Shown: positions 1 to 6,461 of the stretch, piece by piece | Layout: every line of letters begins with the position of its first letter | Position numbering within the stretch: the stretch's first letter is position 1 | From: Hyphomicrobiales bacterium | GTDB lineage: Bacteria; Pseudomonadota; Alphaproteobacteria; Rhizobiales; Beijerinckiaceae | Assembly (NCBI GenBank): GCA_947374125.1 | Contig: CANCAR010000090.1 | Span: 1-10,764 of the forward strand | DNA: 10,764 nt | Direction: 5' to 3' | Made by a program: the position numbers and the translations under genes | Notes under the pieces: model-generated | Told to the model about the DNA's origin: nothing | The model's database searches: none | What the model saw: the letters and a program-made list of their open reading frames with translations, nothing else

Positions 1-1128
1 GATGTGGCGTTGAATTTCGCTGGTGCCGTCCCAAATGCGCTCCACACGCGCATCGCGCCACCAGCGTTCAATCTTCAGCGATGACATTAAGCCCATGCCG
101 CCATAGATTTGAATGGCTTTGTCGGTGACGCGGGCAAGCGTCTCGGAGGCAAAGAGTTTCGCCATCGCAAAATCGGTATCGGTTGACGTGCCTTTGTCGA
201 GCTTGTCGGCGGCGGCAAGGGTGAGCAAATCGGAGGCTTCAATCTCGGTGAGCATATCGGCCAACTGAAACGACACGCCTTGAAACTTGCCGATCACTTC
301 ACCGAATTGTTTGCGTTGCGAGGCCCAGTCGAGGGCGGAATCAAGCACGCGGCGCGCACGGCCAACGCTTGTGGCGGCAACGGTGAGGCGCGTAGCGCCC
401 AACCATTCCCCCATCAATTCAAAGCCCTTGTGCTCTTCGCCGAGCAATTGGCTTTCATGCAGCACGCAATCATCGAAGAAGAGTTCGCATTGATGATAGC
501 CCTTATGCGAGACACATTTTGGCCCGCGTCGCATCGTAAAACCGGGCGTGCCCATATCGACTAAAAACGCGCTGATCTTGGCCTTTTTGCCTTTGGAGGT
601 TTCTTCCACTCCAGTCGCCGCCATCAACACCACAAAGTCGGATTTATCCGCATGGCTGATGAAATGTTTCGAGCCATTGATGACATAGGTGTCACCTTTT
701 TTCTCGGCCTTTGTTTTCATGGAGCGAACGTCAGAACCGGCTCCGGGTTCCGTCATCGCCAAGCAATCATGGCGCGTGCCTTTTATGACGGGGATGAGAT
801 ACCGCTCGATCTGATCACCCTTGCAGCCTTGCAAAATATTGGAGGGCCGCGCGATGCACATTTGCAGGCCATAGGATGCGCGGCCCAATTCGCGCTCAAG
901 CAGTGTGAGCGAGAGATTATCCAATCCGCCGCCGCCATATTGCTCCGGCATATTCGCGGCATAGAGCCCGAGTTCGATGGATTTTTTCTGAATTTCGGCG
1001 GCTAGATCAGCGGGCACATCATCGATTTCTTCGACCAAATCCTCATGCGGATAAAGCTCGTTTTCGATGAACGAACGCACCGTATCCACCAACATCTGCT
1101 GTTCTTCGGAAATCGGAAAGCCGCTCAT
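1..1128 (-). CDS. Acyl-CoA dehydrogenase, C-terminus cut by window edge
   Basis: FAD-dependent acyl-CoA dehydrogenase that introduces an alpha,beta double bond into an acyl-CoA and passes electrons to ETF. 376 codons are present from the ATG at 1128 and the frame is still open at base 1, so probably only about 10-15 residues are missing. Visible family marks are LAMTEPGAGSD near residues 126-136, the helix-G segment ending ASQRKQFG near 274-281, IQIYGGMG near 343-350, and WDGTSEIQRHI at the end. Asp367 sits where medium- and short-chain enzymes have the catalytic Glu (YEGT); the alternative helix-G position reads ATRL and has no Glu either. The start codon overlaps the stop of the upstream thioesterase gene (ATGA, 1125-1128), implying translational coupling. 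From the carnitine context I infer a trimethylammonium acyl-CoA substrate such as gamma-butyrobetainyl-CoA, but an ordinary fatty acyl-CoA cannot be excluded. The family is certain, the substrate is a guess. Confidence 0.93.
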   Translation of the reverse strand, partial: MSGFPISEEQQMLVDTVRSFIENELYPHEDLVEEIDDVPADLAAEIQKKSIELGLYAANMPEQYGGGGLDNLSLTLLERELGRASYGLQMCIARPSNILQGCKGDQIERYLIPVIKGTRHDCLAMTEPGAGSDVRSMKTKAEKKGDTYVINGSKHFISHADKSDFVVLMAATGVEETSKGKKAKISAFLVDMGTPGFTMRRGPKCVSHKGYHQCELFFDDCVLHESQLLGEEHKGFELMGEWLGATRLTVAATSVGRARRVLDSALDWASQRKQFGEVIGKFQGVSFQLADMLTEIEASDLLTLAAADKLDKGTSTDTDFAMAKLFASETLARVTDKAIQIYGGMGLMSSLKIERWWRDARVERIWDGTSEIQRHI

Positions 1129-1688
1129 GATGCTGAAGTCTCTTTGCGTTTGATGCCCAAGACGGTGCCAACAGTTTTGGGTTTTGGTAAAACGGAATGC
1201 GCTTTGAAGATCGCTGAAAGCCGATGGAATAGATCGGGCGGTAACGGTGATGATTTACCGGCTTTCATATCGACATGCATCAAAAGCTGTTCGCCGGTTG
1301 CGAGTAATTCGCCCGTTTTTTCGTTATGCACTTCATGAAAGATGTGCAGACGCTTGGCATCCAAATCGAGCAACGTGAGCGAGAAGGAAAGGTGATCACC
1401 TTCGGAACATTCGCGGTAATTATGGATACGCGTTTCAATCGTATAAAGCGATGAACCGCTCGCGCGATAGGCTTCATCAATGCCGAAAAACCTAAAAAAC
1501 GCGTCTGAATGGTCGCCCATCACGAGAAGATAAACGCTCTCGCTCATATGGCCATTATAATCGGTCCATTCGGGCTTAACCGTGCAGGTGTGGAGCTTTA
1601 ACGGCGCCGGAATCGGCGCCGTCTCGTCCCAGCCCTTGAAGGGAATGCCTTCATAAGGCGCAACAATGCGTTTTATGTCGCCAGACAT
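1125..1688 (-). CDS. cdhB: Betainyl-CoA thioesterase (hotdog fold)
   Basis: A 187-residue thioesterase of the 4HBT hotdog type, predicted to hydrolyse betainyl-CoA to glycine betaine and CoA in the cytoplasm, the last step of the carnitine-to-betaine route. The active-site stretch WTDYNGHMSESVY lies at residues 41-53, with Asp43 as the likely catalytic acid followed by NGHM; TIETRIHNYREC (83-94) and the HEVHNEKTGELLATGEQLLMHVD stretch (118-140) match the remaining strands of the fold. The N-terminal 30 residues and the basic tail after about 165 are extra. The gene begins 5 bp after the cdhC stop and ends in an ATGA overlap with the acyl-CoA dehydrogenase. No strong ribosome site precedes the start, so it probably relies on translation of cdhC. 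The betainyl-CoA specificity is inferred from the adjacency to cdhC; in many alphaproteobacteria this domain is fused to carnitine dehydrogenase, whereas here it stands alone. Confidence 0.82.
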   Translation of the reverse strand: MSGDIKRIVAPYEGIPFKGWDETAPIPAPLKLHTCTVKPEWTDYNGHMSESVYLLVMGDHSDAFFRFFGIDEAYRASGSSLYTIETRIHNYRECSEGDHLSFSLTLLDLDAKRLHIFHEVHNEKTGELLATGEQLLMHVDMKAGKSSPLPPDLFHRLSAIFKAHSVLPKPKTVGTVLGIKRKETSAS

Positions 1689-1693
1689 GGGCG

Positions 1694-2575
1694 TTAACGT
1701 TGCTTTTTCAAACCAAGTTTCACGCGGGCTTCCACAGGCGTTAACGCCCTAGCCCCCATCCGCTCGATGATTTCTTTCGCACGCGCCACGAGGGTGCCGT
1801 TGGTGGCATGCACGCCTTTGTCGAGCCAAATATTGTCCTCTAAGCCAACGCGGACATTGCCGCCGAGCAGCACGGCTTGGGCAACAAACGCCATCTGATT
1901 GCGGCCAATCGCAAAGCCTGCCCAGTTACAATCCGGCGGCAAATGGTTGCGCATCGCGAGCATTGCTTCGGTGGTGGCTTCCGCACCCCACGGAATGCCA
2001 AGGCAGAGCTGGAAGAGCGGTGGATTATCGATCAAGCCTTCAGCCATTAATTGCTTGGCGAGCCAAATATGGCCCAATTCAAACGCTTCGATCTCGGGCT
2101 TCACACCTGCTTTTTGAATGCGAGCCGCCATATCGCGGAGCAAATCGGCGGTGGCTAAAAACGCACCATTGCCGAAATTGAGCGAGCCGCAATCGAGCGT
2201 GCAGATTTCGGGACGAAGCTCTTCGACATGGGCGACGCGTTCGGCGGCATCGGCCAAATCCGAGCCGGGGCCGGGAATGCCGGGGTTTTTAGGATCATAG
2301 GCGTAATCGCCCCCCATACCGGCGGTGAGGTTGATGACAATATCGACGCCCGAGTCGCGGATCATCTTCACCGCCTCACGGTAATGAACAATGTCGCGCC
2401 CTGCTTTACCCGTCTCGATATGGCGGACATGGAGATGGGCAATCGCGGCACCCGCATGCGCCGCCTCAATTGCCGCGTCCGCTATCTGGCGCGGGGTCAC
2501 CGGAATAGCTGGATGCTTGCCGACGGTATCGCCAGCGCCGGTCACGGCGCAGCTGATGATGACTTCATGGTTCAT
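1694..2575 (-). CDS. cdhC: 3-dehydrocarnitine cleavage enzyme (BKACE/DUF849 family)
   Basis: A 293-residue beta-keto acid cleavage enzyme. The carnitine member of this zinc-dependent family converts 3-dehydrocarnitine plus acetyl-CoA into betainyl-CoA and acetoacetate. The N-terminus (CAVTGAGDTVGKHPAIPVTP, residues 9-28) strongly resembles carnitine-type members. HLHVR at 47-51 supplies the two zinc histidines (His47, His49), and VRVGLEDN at 241-248 supplies Arg242, the third zinc ligand Glu246 and Asp247. NLTAGMGGD (82-90) and LDCGSLNFG (127-135) are substrate-pocket strands. Length is normal for the family. An upstream in-frame ATG at 2620 would add 15 residues, but I chose 2575 because GGAG lies 8 bases before it and the protein then starts as relatives do. 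It heads an operon with the thioesterase and the acyl-CoA dehydrogenase. The expected carnitine dehydrogenase is not next to it in the window. Confidence 0.9.
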   Translation of the reverse strand: MNHEVIISCAVTGAGDTVGKHPAIPVTPRQIADAAIEAAHAGAAIAHLHVRHIETGKAGRDIVHYREAVKMIRDSGVDIVINLTAGMGGDYAYDPKNPGIPGPGSDLADAAERVAHVEELRPEICTLDCGSLNFGNGAFLATADLLRDMAARIQKAGVKPEIEAFELGHIWLAKQLMAEGLIDNPPLFQLCLGIPWGAEATTEAMLAMRNHLPPDCNWAGFAIGRNQMAFVAQAVLLGGNVRVGLEDNIWLDKGVHATNGTLVARAKEIIERMGARALTPVEARVKLGLKKQR

Positions 2576-2614
2576 AGCGTTTTCTCCACGTGACGGCAGC
2601 ATTGCAGTTGATAG

Positions 2615-2627
2615 CCGCATGATACGG
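2615..2627. promoter_or_regulatory. Imperfect palindrome upstream of cdhC
   Basis: CCGCATGATACGG is a 13-bp imperfect inverted repeat (CCG and CGG arms with an AT-rich core) lying 40 bases before the cdhC start. It is placed where an operator would act, but it is short and I recognise no regulator for it. No clear -35/-10 pair is visible nearby. Confidence 0.2.
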
Positions 2628-2725
2628 TTTTAATCGCCCATGTCGATTGGCGGATGCCGACCCTCCTGCGTCTTGAAGCGACAGGCTATGCGGTATTGGC
2701 GTAAATTTGGGAAGGGGTATGCCGC

Positions 2726-2842
2726 ATGGATGAGAAAGTGGAACCAAAGCTAGGCCGCGACTGCCCGGCGGATTGCCTCTGCCCGTCTTGCCTGAGGGCT
2801 TATGCGGAGGAGTTGAGCGCTAAGGGATTGGGGCCTGCGTGA
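2726..2842 (+). CDS. Small cysteine-rich protein, 38 residues, unknown
   Basis: A short open frame starting MDEKVEPKLG and ending SAKGLGPA. Its centre (residues 13-22) is CPADCLCPSC, giving a C-x3-C-x-C-x2-C pattern able to bind zinc or another metal, followed by LRAYAEEL, which is probably helical. A purine-rich ribosome site (GGAAGGGG, 2710-2717) stands 8 bases before the ATG, which is strong support for translation. The CLCPSCLR stretch resembles the C-terminal end of cysteine-rich CWC-type proteins, but the upstream bases in all three frames show no matching N-terminal CWC half, so it is either a free-standing mini-protein or a remnant. It lies between divergent cdhC and the XRE gene, the latter beginning 79 bases later. 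No function can be given. Confidence 0.55.
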   Translation: MDEKVEPKLGRDCPADCLCPSCLRAYAEELSAKGLGPA

Positions 2843-2852
2843 GGTATACTTG

Positions 2853-2866
2853 ATATTAGCATTATG
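2853..2866. promoter_or_regulatory. Operator-like repeat, copy 1
   Basis: First of two identical 14-bp copies of ATATTAGCATTATG. Its extended core TAGCATTATGATA is a slightly decayed version of the near-perfect palindrome in copy 2. The two copies are 32 bp apart, about three helical turns, so bound dimers would lie on the same DNA face. Confidence 0.55.
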
Positions 2867-2884
2867 ATAATAATGGACAAAAAT

Positions 2885-2898
2885 ATATTAGCATTATG
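2885..2898. promoter_or_regulatory. Operator-like repeat, copy 2
   Basis: Second copy of ATATTAGCATTATG. Here the core extends to TAGCATTATGCTA (2889-2901), a 13-bp palindrome broken only at its centre base. It overlaps AT-rich, -10-like sequence (TATGCT, TACTAT) and ends 23 bases before the XRE start, so binding would block transcription. Autorepression by the XRE protein is the natural inference. Confidence 0.55.
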
Positions 2899-2921
2899 CT
2901 ACTATTCGTGAGGGCTAATCG

Positions 2922-3296
2922 ATGAACCAGCAAGTGATAACGACGCCAAAGGGCGAGAGAATGGTTATTCTGCCGGAGGCCGAATATTTGCGCTTGCTGG
3001 AAGCCTTTGAGGACAGCGAAGACCTCGAATCGGTTCGTGGTTTTAAAGAGCGCTTGGCTGCAAGTGAAGAAGAGCTTTTACCCGCTGCTATGGTCGACGC
3101 AATTTTAGAAGGCCAAAACCGCGCCCGCGTTTGGCGCGAGCATCGCGGGCTAACGGCGGCGGCGCTGGCGAAACAGGCGGGGATTGCTTCGGCCTATCTC
3201 TCGCAAATTGAGACGGGCAAGCGGGAAGGGACTGTGGAAACCTATCGTAAGCTGGCTGCGGCATTGGGAATTACGTTGGACGATTTGATTGGGTGA
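2922..3296 (+). CDS. XRE-family, antitoxin-like transcriptional regulator
   Basis: A 124-residue DNA-binding protein in two parts. The N-terminus (residues 1-35, with GERMVILPEAEYLRLLEAFE) looks like the Phd/YefM type of antitoxin N-domain. After an acidic linker (about 30-60), the C-terminus (about 70-124) is a helix-turn-helix of the Cro/C1 (XRE) type: LTAAALAKQAGIASAYLSQI with recognition helix SAYLSQIETGKRE, then LAAALGITLDDLIG. Such proteins normally act as antitoxins or autorepressors beside a RelE/HigB-type toxin. No toxin gene is visible: upstream is only the small cysteine-rich ORF, and downstream the convergent choV gene begins at the very next base. GAGGG (2910-2914) stands 7 bases before the ATG and supports this start. 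The paired repeats in its upstream region are its likely operators. It may be an orphan antitoxin or a solo regulator. Confidence 0.85.
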   Translation: MNQQVITTPKGERMVILPEAEYLRLLEAFEDSEDLESVRGFKERLAASEEELLPAAMVDAILEGQNRARVWREHRGLTAAALAKQAGIASAYLSQIETGKREGTVETYRKLAAALGITLDDLIG

Positions 3297-4484
3297 TTAT
3301 CTCCGCCTCTCCCGCAACAACCCGCCATAAATCTCAGCATCCGTGCACAAGCCCACGAGCCTTCCCTCGCCATCCACAATCCCCAGCGGGTGACCGCTTT
3401 TTTGCCTTAGCGCGATGGCGGTTTTGAGGCGGATATCGGCGGGGGCCAACACGATGCCGCTTTCCGTTGCCCGATCGGGAAGAATCCCGTCTACCCCGCA
3501 TGCAATCAACCGGTGCGGCGCTCCGTTATAGACCGCCGCGAAAGGGTAATTGGAATCGTCCAGCGTAATCGCTATCTGCCGGTTCGCGTCGAAATACACA
3601 TTTGAGCCTTCCCGAAGGCACGCCGCAAGCGGTTGCATGATCGAGCCTGCTTTGAGCACATTCAGCGGGTTCATATGCGCCACGAATTCAGCAACGTAAG
3701 CGTTGGCGGGTTTGAGGATAATCTCTTCCGGCGTTCCCCACTGCACGATGCGGCCGCCTTCCATAATCGCGATGCGGTTGCCTATTTTCATCGCCTCGTC
3801 GAGGTCGTGGCTGACAAAGAGGATGGTCTTTTTCAAATTCTTTTGCAGCGATAAAAGCTCATCCTGCAATTTGGTGCGGATGAGCGGGTCAAGCGCCGAG
3901 AAAGGCTCGTCCATCAAGAGCAAATCAGCGTCCGTTGCAAAGGCGCGGGCGAGGCCCACGCGTTGTTGCATCCCGCCTGAAAGCTCATGGCCATATTTAT
4001 CAGCCCATGGGTCAAGCTGAACCATTTTGAGCTTCTCATCAACAATCCGGTCGCGTTCCACCTTGCCAAGACCGCGCAGCTCAAGCCCCAAGCCAACATT
4101 GTCTCTCACCGTCCGCCAGGGCAGAAGAGCAAATTGCTGAAACACCATGGCGACGCTGGTGGTACGCACGGCGCGCAAGGTTGGCGCATCGATCGCCGCT
4201 ATATCGACAAGCGACCCTTGATGACGAAGCAAAACCTTGCCGCGCGTGACGCTGTTAAGGCCGTTGACCGCCCGCAAAAGGGTGGACTTTCCAGAGCCGG
4301 AAAGGCCCATGAGCACGCAAATCTCACCCTCTTCTACCGCGAGCGATGCCCCCGCAACCCCAACCACCGCATTGGTGGCTTTGAGGATCTCATCCCGCGT
4401 TTCGCCGCGATCAAGGCGAGCCAGCGCCTCTTTTCGGGCTGAGCCAAAGACAATATCGACCTGATCAAAAACCACATGGCTCAT
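3297..4484 (-). CDS. choV: Choline ABC transporter ATP-binding protein
   Basis: Cytoplasmic ATPase of the choline/glycine-betaine importer (ProV/OpuA family), 395 residues. In order: Walker A GLSGSGKST (60-68), Q-loop VFQQFALLPW (114-123), ABC signature LSGGMQQR (168-175), Walker B LLLMDEP (188-194), D-loop SALD (196-199) and H-loop His226 in VSHD. The sequence before Walker A (DEILKATNAVVGV) is the N-terminal extension typical of this family. Residues 280-395 form a C-terminal region ending in CBS-like sequence (IALRQKSGHPLGIVDGEGRL), a domain that in relatives senses ionic strength or nucleotides. The start overlaps the choW stop as ATGA (4481-4484), so the two are translationally coupled. 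Its stop codon abuts that of the convergent XRE gene with no bases between. Assignment to choline rather than general betaine uptake rests on the partner ChoX. Confidence 0.92.
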   Translation of the reverse strand: MSHVVFDQVDIVFGSARKEALARLDRGETRDEILKATNAVVGVAGASLAVEEGEICVLMGLSGSGKSTLLRAVNGLNSVTRGKVLLRHQGSLVDIAAIDAPTLRAVRTTSVAMVFQQFALLPWRTVRDNVGLGLELRGLGKVERDRIVDEKLKMVQLDPWADKYGHELSGGMQQRVGLARAFATDADLLLMDEPFSALDPLIRTKLQDELLSLQKNLKKTILFVSHDLDEAMKIGNRIAIMEGGRIVQWGTPEEIILKPANAYVAEFVAHMNPLNVLKAGSIMQPLAACLREGSNVYFDANRQIAITLDDSNYPFAAVYNGAPHRLIACGVDGILPDRATESGIVLAPADIRLKTAIALRQKSGHPLGIVDGEGRLVGLCTDAEIYGGLLRERRR

Positions 4485-5338
4485 GAGGCATGTCCCTTGG
4501 GCCGACGCTCGGGCAATTTGCAGACCCGATCCAGAATGATCGCAAGGATCACAATCGCAAGGCCCGCCTCAAAGCCCATGCCGATATTCACCGTGTTCAA
4601 CGCGCGCACCACGGGTTTACCCAACCCGCCCGCGCCAACGAGCGCCGCAATCACCACCATCGACAGCGAAAGCATGATGCATTGTGTGATGCCCGCCATA
4701 ATGGTCGGCAACGCGGCGGGTAATTCAATTTTCCAAAGCAGCTGTCGCTTGGTGGCCCCAAAGGCTTCGCCCGCCTCGATGAGATATTTCGGCACCGATG
4801 AAATGCCCAATTGCGTCAGGCGGATGGGGGCAGGAATGGCAAAAATCACGGTGGAAATCAGACCGGGGACAACGCCAAGGCCGAACAGGATAAGGGTCGG
4901 GATCAGATAGACAAAGGTTGGTATCGTCTGCATCAGATCAAGAATGGGGCGCAGCACGGTAAAAAGCGTGGGACGATGCGCGGCGGCAATACCAATGGGT
5001 ACCCCGATGACAACCGAAACCAAAGTTGCGGAGACCACAAGCGAAAGCGTCTCCATTGTCGCATCCCAATAGCCAAGATTGGCAATCAGCAGCAGGGAGG
5101 CCGCACTCCCCAAAGTGAGGACGAGTGACCGGTGGAGCCAATAAACGCCTAAGGAAAAAACCGCGATAAAGGCGATCGCCGGAACCGATTGCAGCGCGAA
5201 GGTCACCCCATCAATGCCGGCACCGACGGTGGTTGAAATCGCATCAAAAAAGTCCGCGCCCTGATCCGTAAGCGTCGAGACAAAGGCCTCGATCCATGTC
5301 CCGAGCGGTAGCTTATGGGTGGTGATCCACTCGTTCAT
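4481..5338 (-). CDS. choW: Choline ABC transporter permease
   Basis: Inner-membrane permease of the choline importer (ProW/ChoW family), 285 residues, usual length. Hydrophobic segments are visible at about 52-70, 75-90, 98-120, 140-175, 215-240 and 255-270. The cytoplasmic loop that contacts the ATPase is the EAA-type motif EAGEAFGATKRQLLWKIELP (188-207), followed by the usual VGAGGLG (234-240). The N-terminal 20-45 residues are amphipathic and polar, as in relatives. It is translated between choX and choV; a 175-bp gap holding a palindromic repeat separates it from choX, and its stop overlaps the choV start. The ribosome site is weak (AAAGG about 11 bases from the ATG), which may lower its level relative to the abundant binding protein. 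Confidence 0.92.
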   Translation of the reverse strand: MNEWITTHKLPLGTWIEAFVSTLTDQGADFFDAISTTVGAGIDGVTFALQSVPAIAFIAVFSLGVYWLHRSLVLTLGSAASLLLIANLGYWDATMETLSLVVSATLVSVVIGVPIGIAAAHRPTLFTVLRPILDLMQTIPTFVYLIPTLILFGLGVVPGLISTVIFAIPAPIRLTQLGISSVPKYLIEAGEAFGATKRQLLWKIELPAALPTIMAGITQCIMLSLSMVVIAALVGAGGLGKPVVRALNTVNIGMGFEAGLAIVILAIILDRVCKLPERRPKGHAS

Positions 5339-5387
5339 TGGTGTGGGTGCCTTTTGAGGGATGAGGCGGCGAGCGATATACCAAAAT

Positions 5388-5505
5388 CGTCATTGCGAAC
5401 GAATGTGAAGCAACCCAGCTGATGTTGCCAATTTAAGCGCATTTAAGCCGTTGCGCCCTTTCAACAACCACAATCTAGGTTGCTTCGCTGTCGCTCGCAA
5501 TGACG
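5388..5505. repeat. Palindromic intergenic repeat (REP/MITE-like)
   Basis: Two 28-bp arms in opposite orientation, 5388-5415 and 5478-5505, match at 24 of 28 positions; each reads CGTCATTGCGA(A/G)CGA from its outer end and finishes GAAGCAACC. The 62-bp centre shows no ORF. The element fills most of the choX-choW gap, ending 8 bases short of the choX stop codon, and the transcribed RNA would fold into a long hairpin. The CATTGCGAGCG...GAAGCAA pattern is, from memory, a widespread family of intergenic repeats in Proteobacteria, including Rickettsiales. It could act as a partial terminator or RNA stabiliser that favours choX over choWV. Confidence 0.8.
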
Positions 5506-5513
5506 GATCTTTA

Positions 5514-6461
5514 TTACAGCCCCAACGCTGCCTTAACAGCAGGAAGTCCAGGTTTGCCATCGAGCGTTGTTACGCCTGCGAGCCATTTGTCGAGCGTGTC
5601 GGGATGCGCCTTCAACCAAGCTGCCGCGGCCTTATCGGCCTCCTGCTTATCAAACAAGATCGAACCCATGATCTCGTTTTCCATCGAGAGCGTGAAGGTC
5701 AGGTTCTTCAAGAGAGCACCGACATTCGGACAATCCTTCGAGTAACCTGCGCGGGTATTGGTGTAGATCGTCGCACCACCGAGATTTGGCCCGAAGACGT
5801 CATCACCGCCTTCAAGATATTTCATCTTAAACTTCGAGTTCATCGGATGGGGTTCCCAGCCCAAGAAAACGAGGTCTTCATTCTTCTTAGTGGCCCGCTC
5901 GACTTCGGCCAGCATGCCCTGTTCGCTCGATTCAACGAGTTCGAAACCCTTCAGGTCAAACTTATTGTCCTTGATCATATCAAGGATCAAACGGTTGCCG
6001 TCATTGCCGGGCTCGATGCCGTATAACTTGCCAGCCAGCTTGTCCTTCATCTTGGCGATGTCGGCAAACGTCTTGAGACCGGCATTATAGGTGTATTCTG
6101 GCACCGCAAGCGTGTATTTAGCGCCTTCCAGATTGGCCCCGATTACCTCAATCTGCTTCTTATCGAGGTAAGGCTTGCGGTCAGCCTCCATGGTCGGCAT
6201 CCAATTGCCGAGGAAAACGTCGATTTTCTTGTTCTTCATCGAGGTGAAGGTGACAGGAACCGAAAGCACTTCTGTCTTGGCCGTATAGCCAAGGCCCTTC
6301 AAAACCTCAGATGTTGCGGCTGTCGTGGCCGTAATGTCGGTCCAACCCACATCCGAAAACCGAACCGTTTTGCAGGAACCAGCGTCCTTTGCGGTAGCGA
6401 TACCAGGGATAAGAGCAAGCATTGCTGCTGCCGAGAGTGCCAATTTAAACGTGGAACGCAT
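5514..6461 (-). CDS. choX: Choline ABC transporter substrate-binding protein
   Basis: Periplasmic choline-binding protein of the OpuAC/ChoX family, 315 residues. A Sec signal peptide (MRSTFKLALSAAAMLALIPG then IATA) is probably cut after residue 24; there is no lipobox. All residues I recall as forming the aromatic choline cage of Sinorhizobium meliloti ChoX are present: Trp40 and Asp42 in DVGWTD, Trp87 in LGNWMPTME, Tyr116 in GAKYTL and Trp202 in LGWEPHP, plus EPGNDGN (150-156). Cys30 and Cys244 could form the disulfide seen in relatives. The frame extends upstream to 6653, but 6461 is the start because GGGAG lies 6 bases before it and the signal peptide begins there. It is the first gene of choXWV, transcribed away from betA. 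Intact cage residues argue for choline or acetylcholine rather than betaine as ligand. Confidence 0.94.
   Translation of the reverse strand: MRSTFKLALSAAAMLALIPGIATAKDAGSCKTVRFSDVGWTDITATTAATSEVLKGLGYTAKTEVLSVPVTFTSMKNKKIDVFLGNWMPTMEADRKPYLDKKQIEVIGANLEGAKYTLAVPEYTYNAGLKTFADIAKMKDKLAGKLYGIEPGNDGNRLILDMIKDNKFDLKGFELVESSEQGMLAEVERATKKNEDLVFLGWEPHPMNSKFKMKYLEGGDDVFGPNLGGATIYTNTRAGYSKDCPNVGALLKNLTFTLSMENEIMGSILFDKQEADKAAAAWLKAHPDTLDKWLAGVTTLDGKPGLPAVKAALGL

Noticed and set aside
2641..2725. N-terminal half of a CWC-type cysteine-rich protein upstream of the small ORF, implying a frameshifted pseudogene
   Set aside because: Translation of this stretch shows two cysteines in one frame (CRPSC) but none of the CWC-family spacing, so a broken gene is not supported.
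3987..4442. 151-codon open frame antisense to choV
   Set aside because: It mirrors the conserved ATPase region, has no family motif and no ribosome site; frame shadow.
5451..6026. 191-codon open frame on the plus strand opposite choX
   Set aside because: It lies antisense to a confidently identified binding protein, shows no recognisable domain, and begins inside the palindromic repeat; it is a frame shadow.
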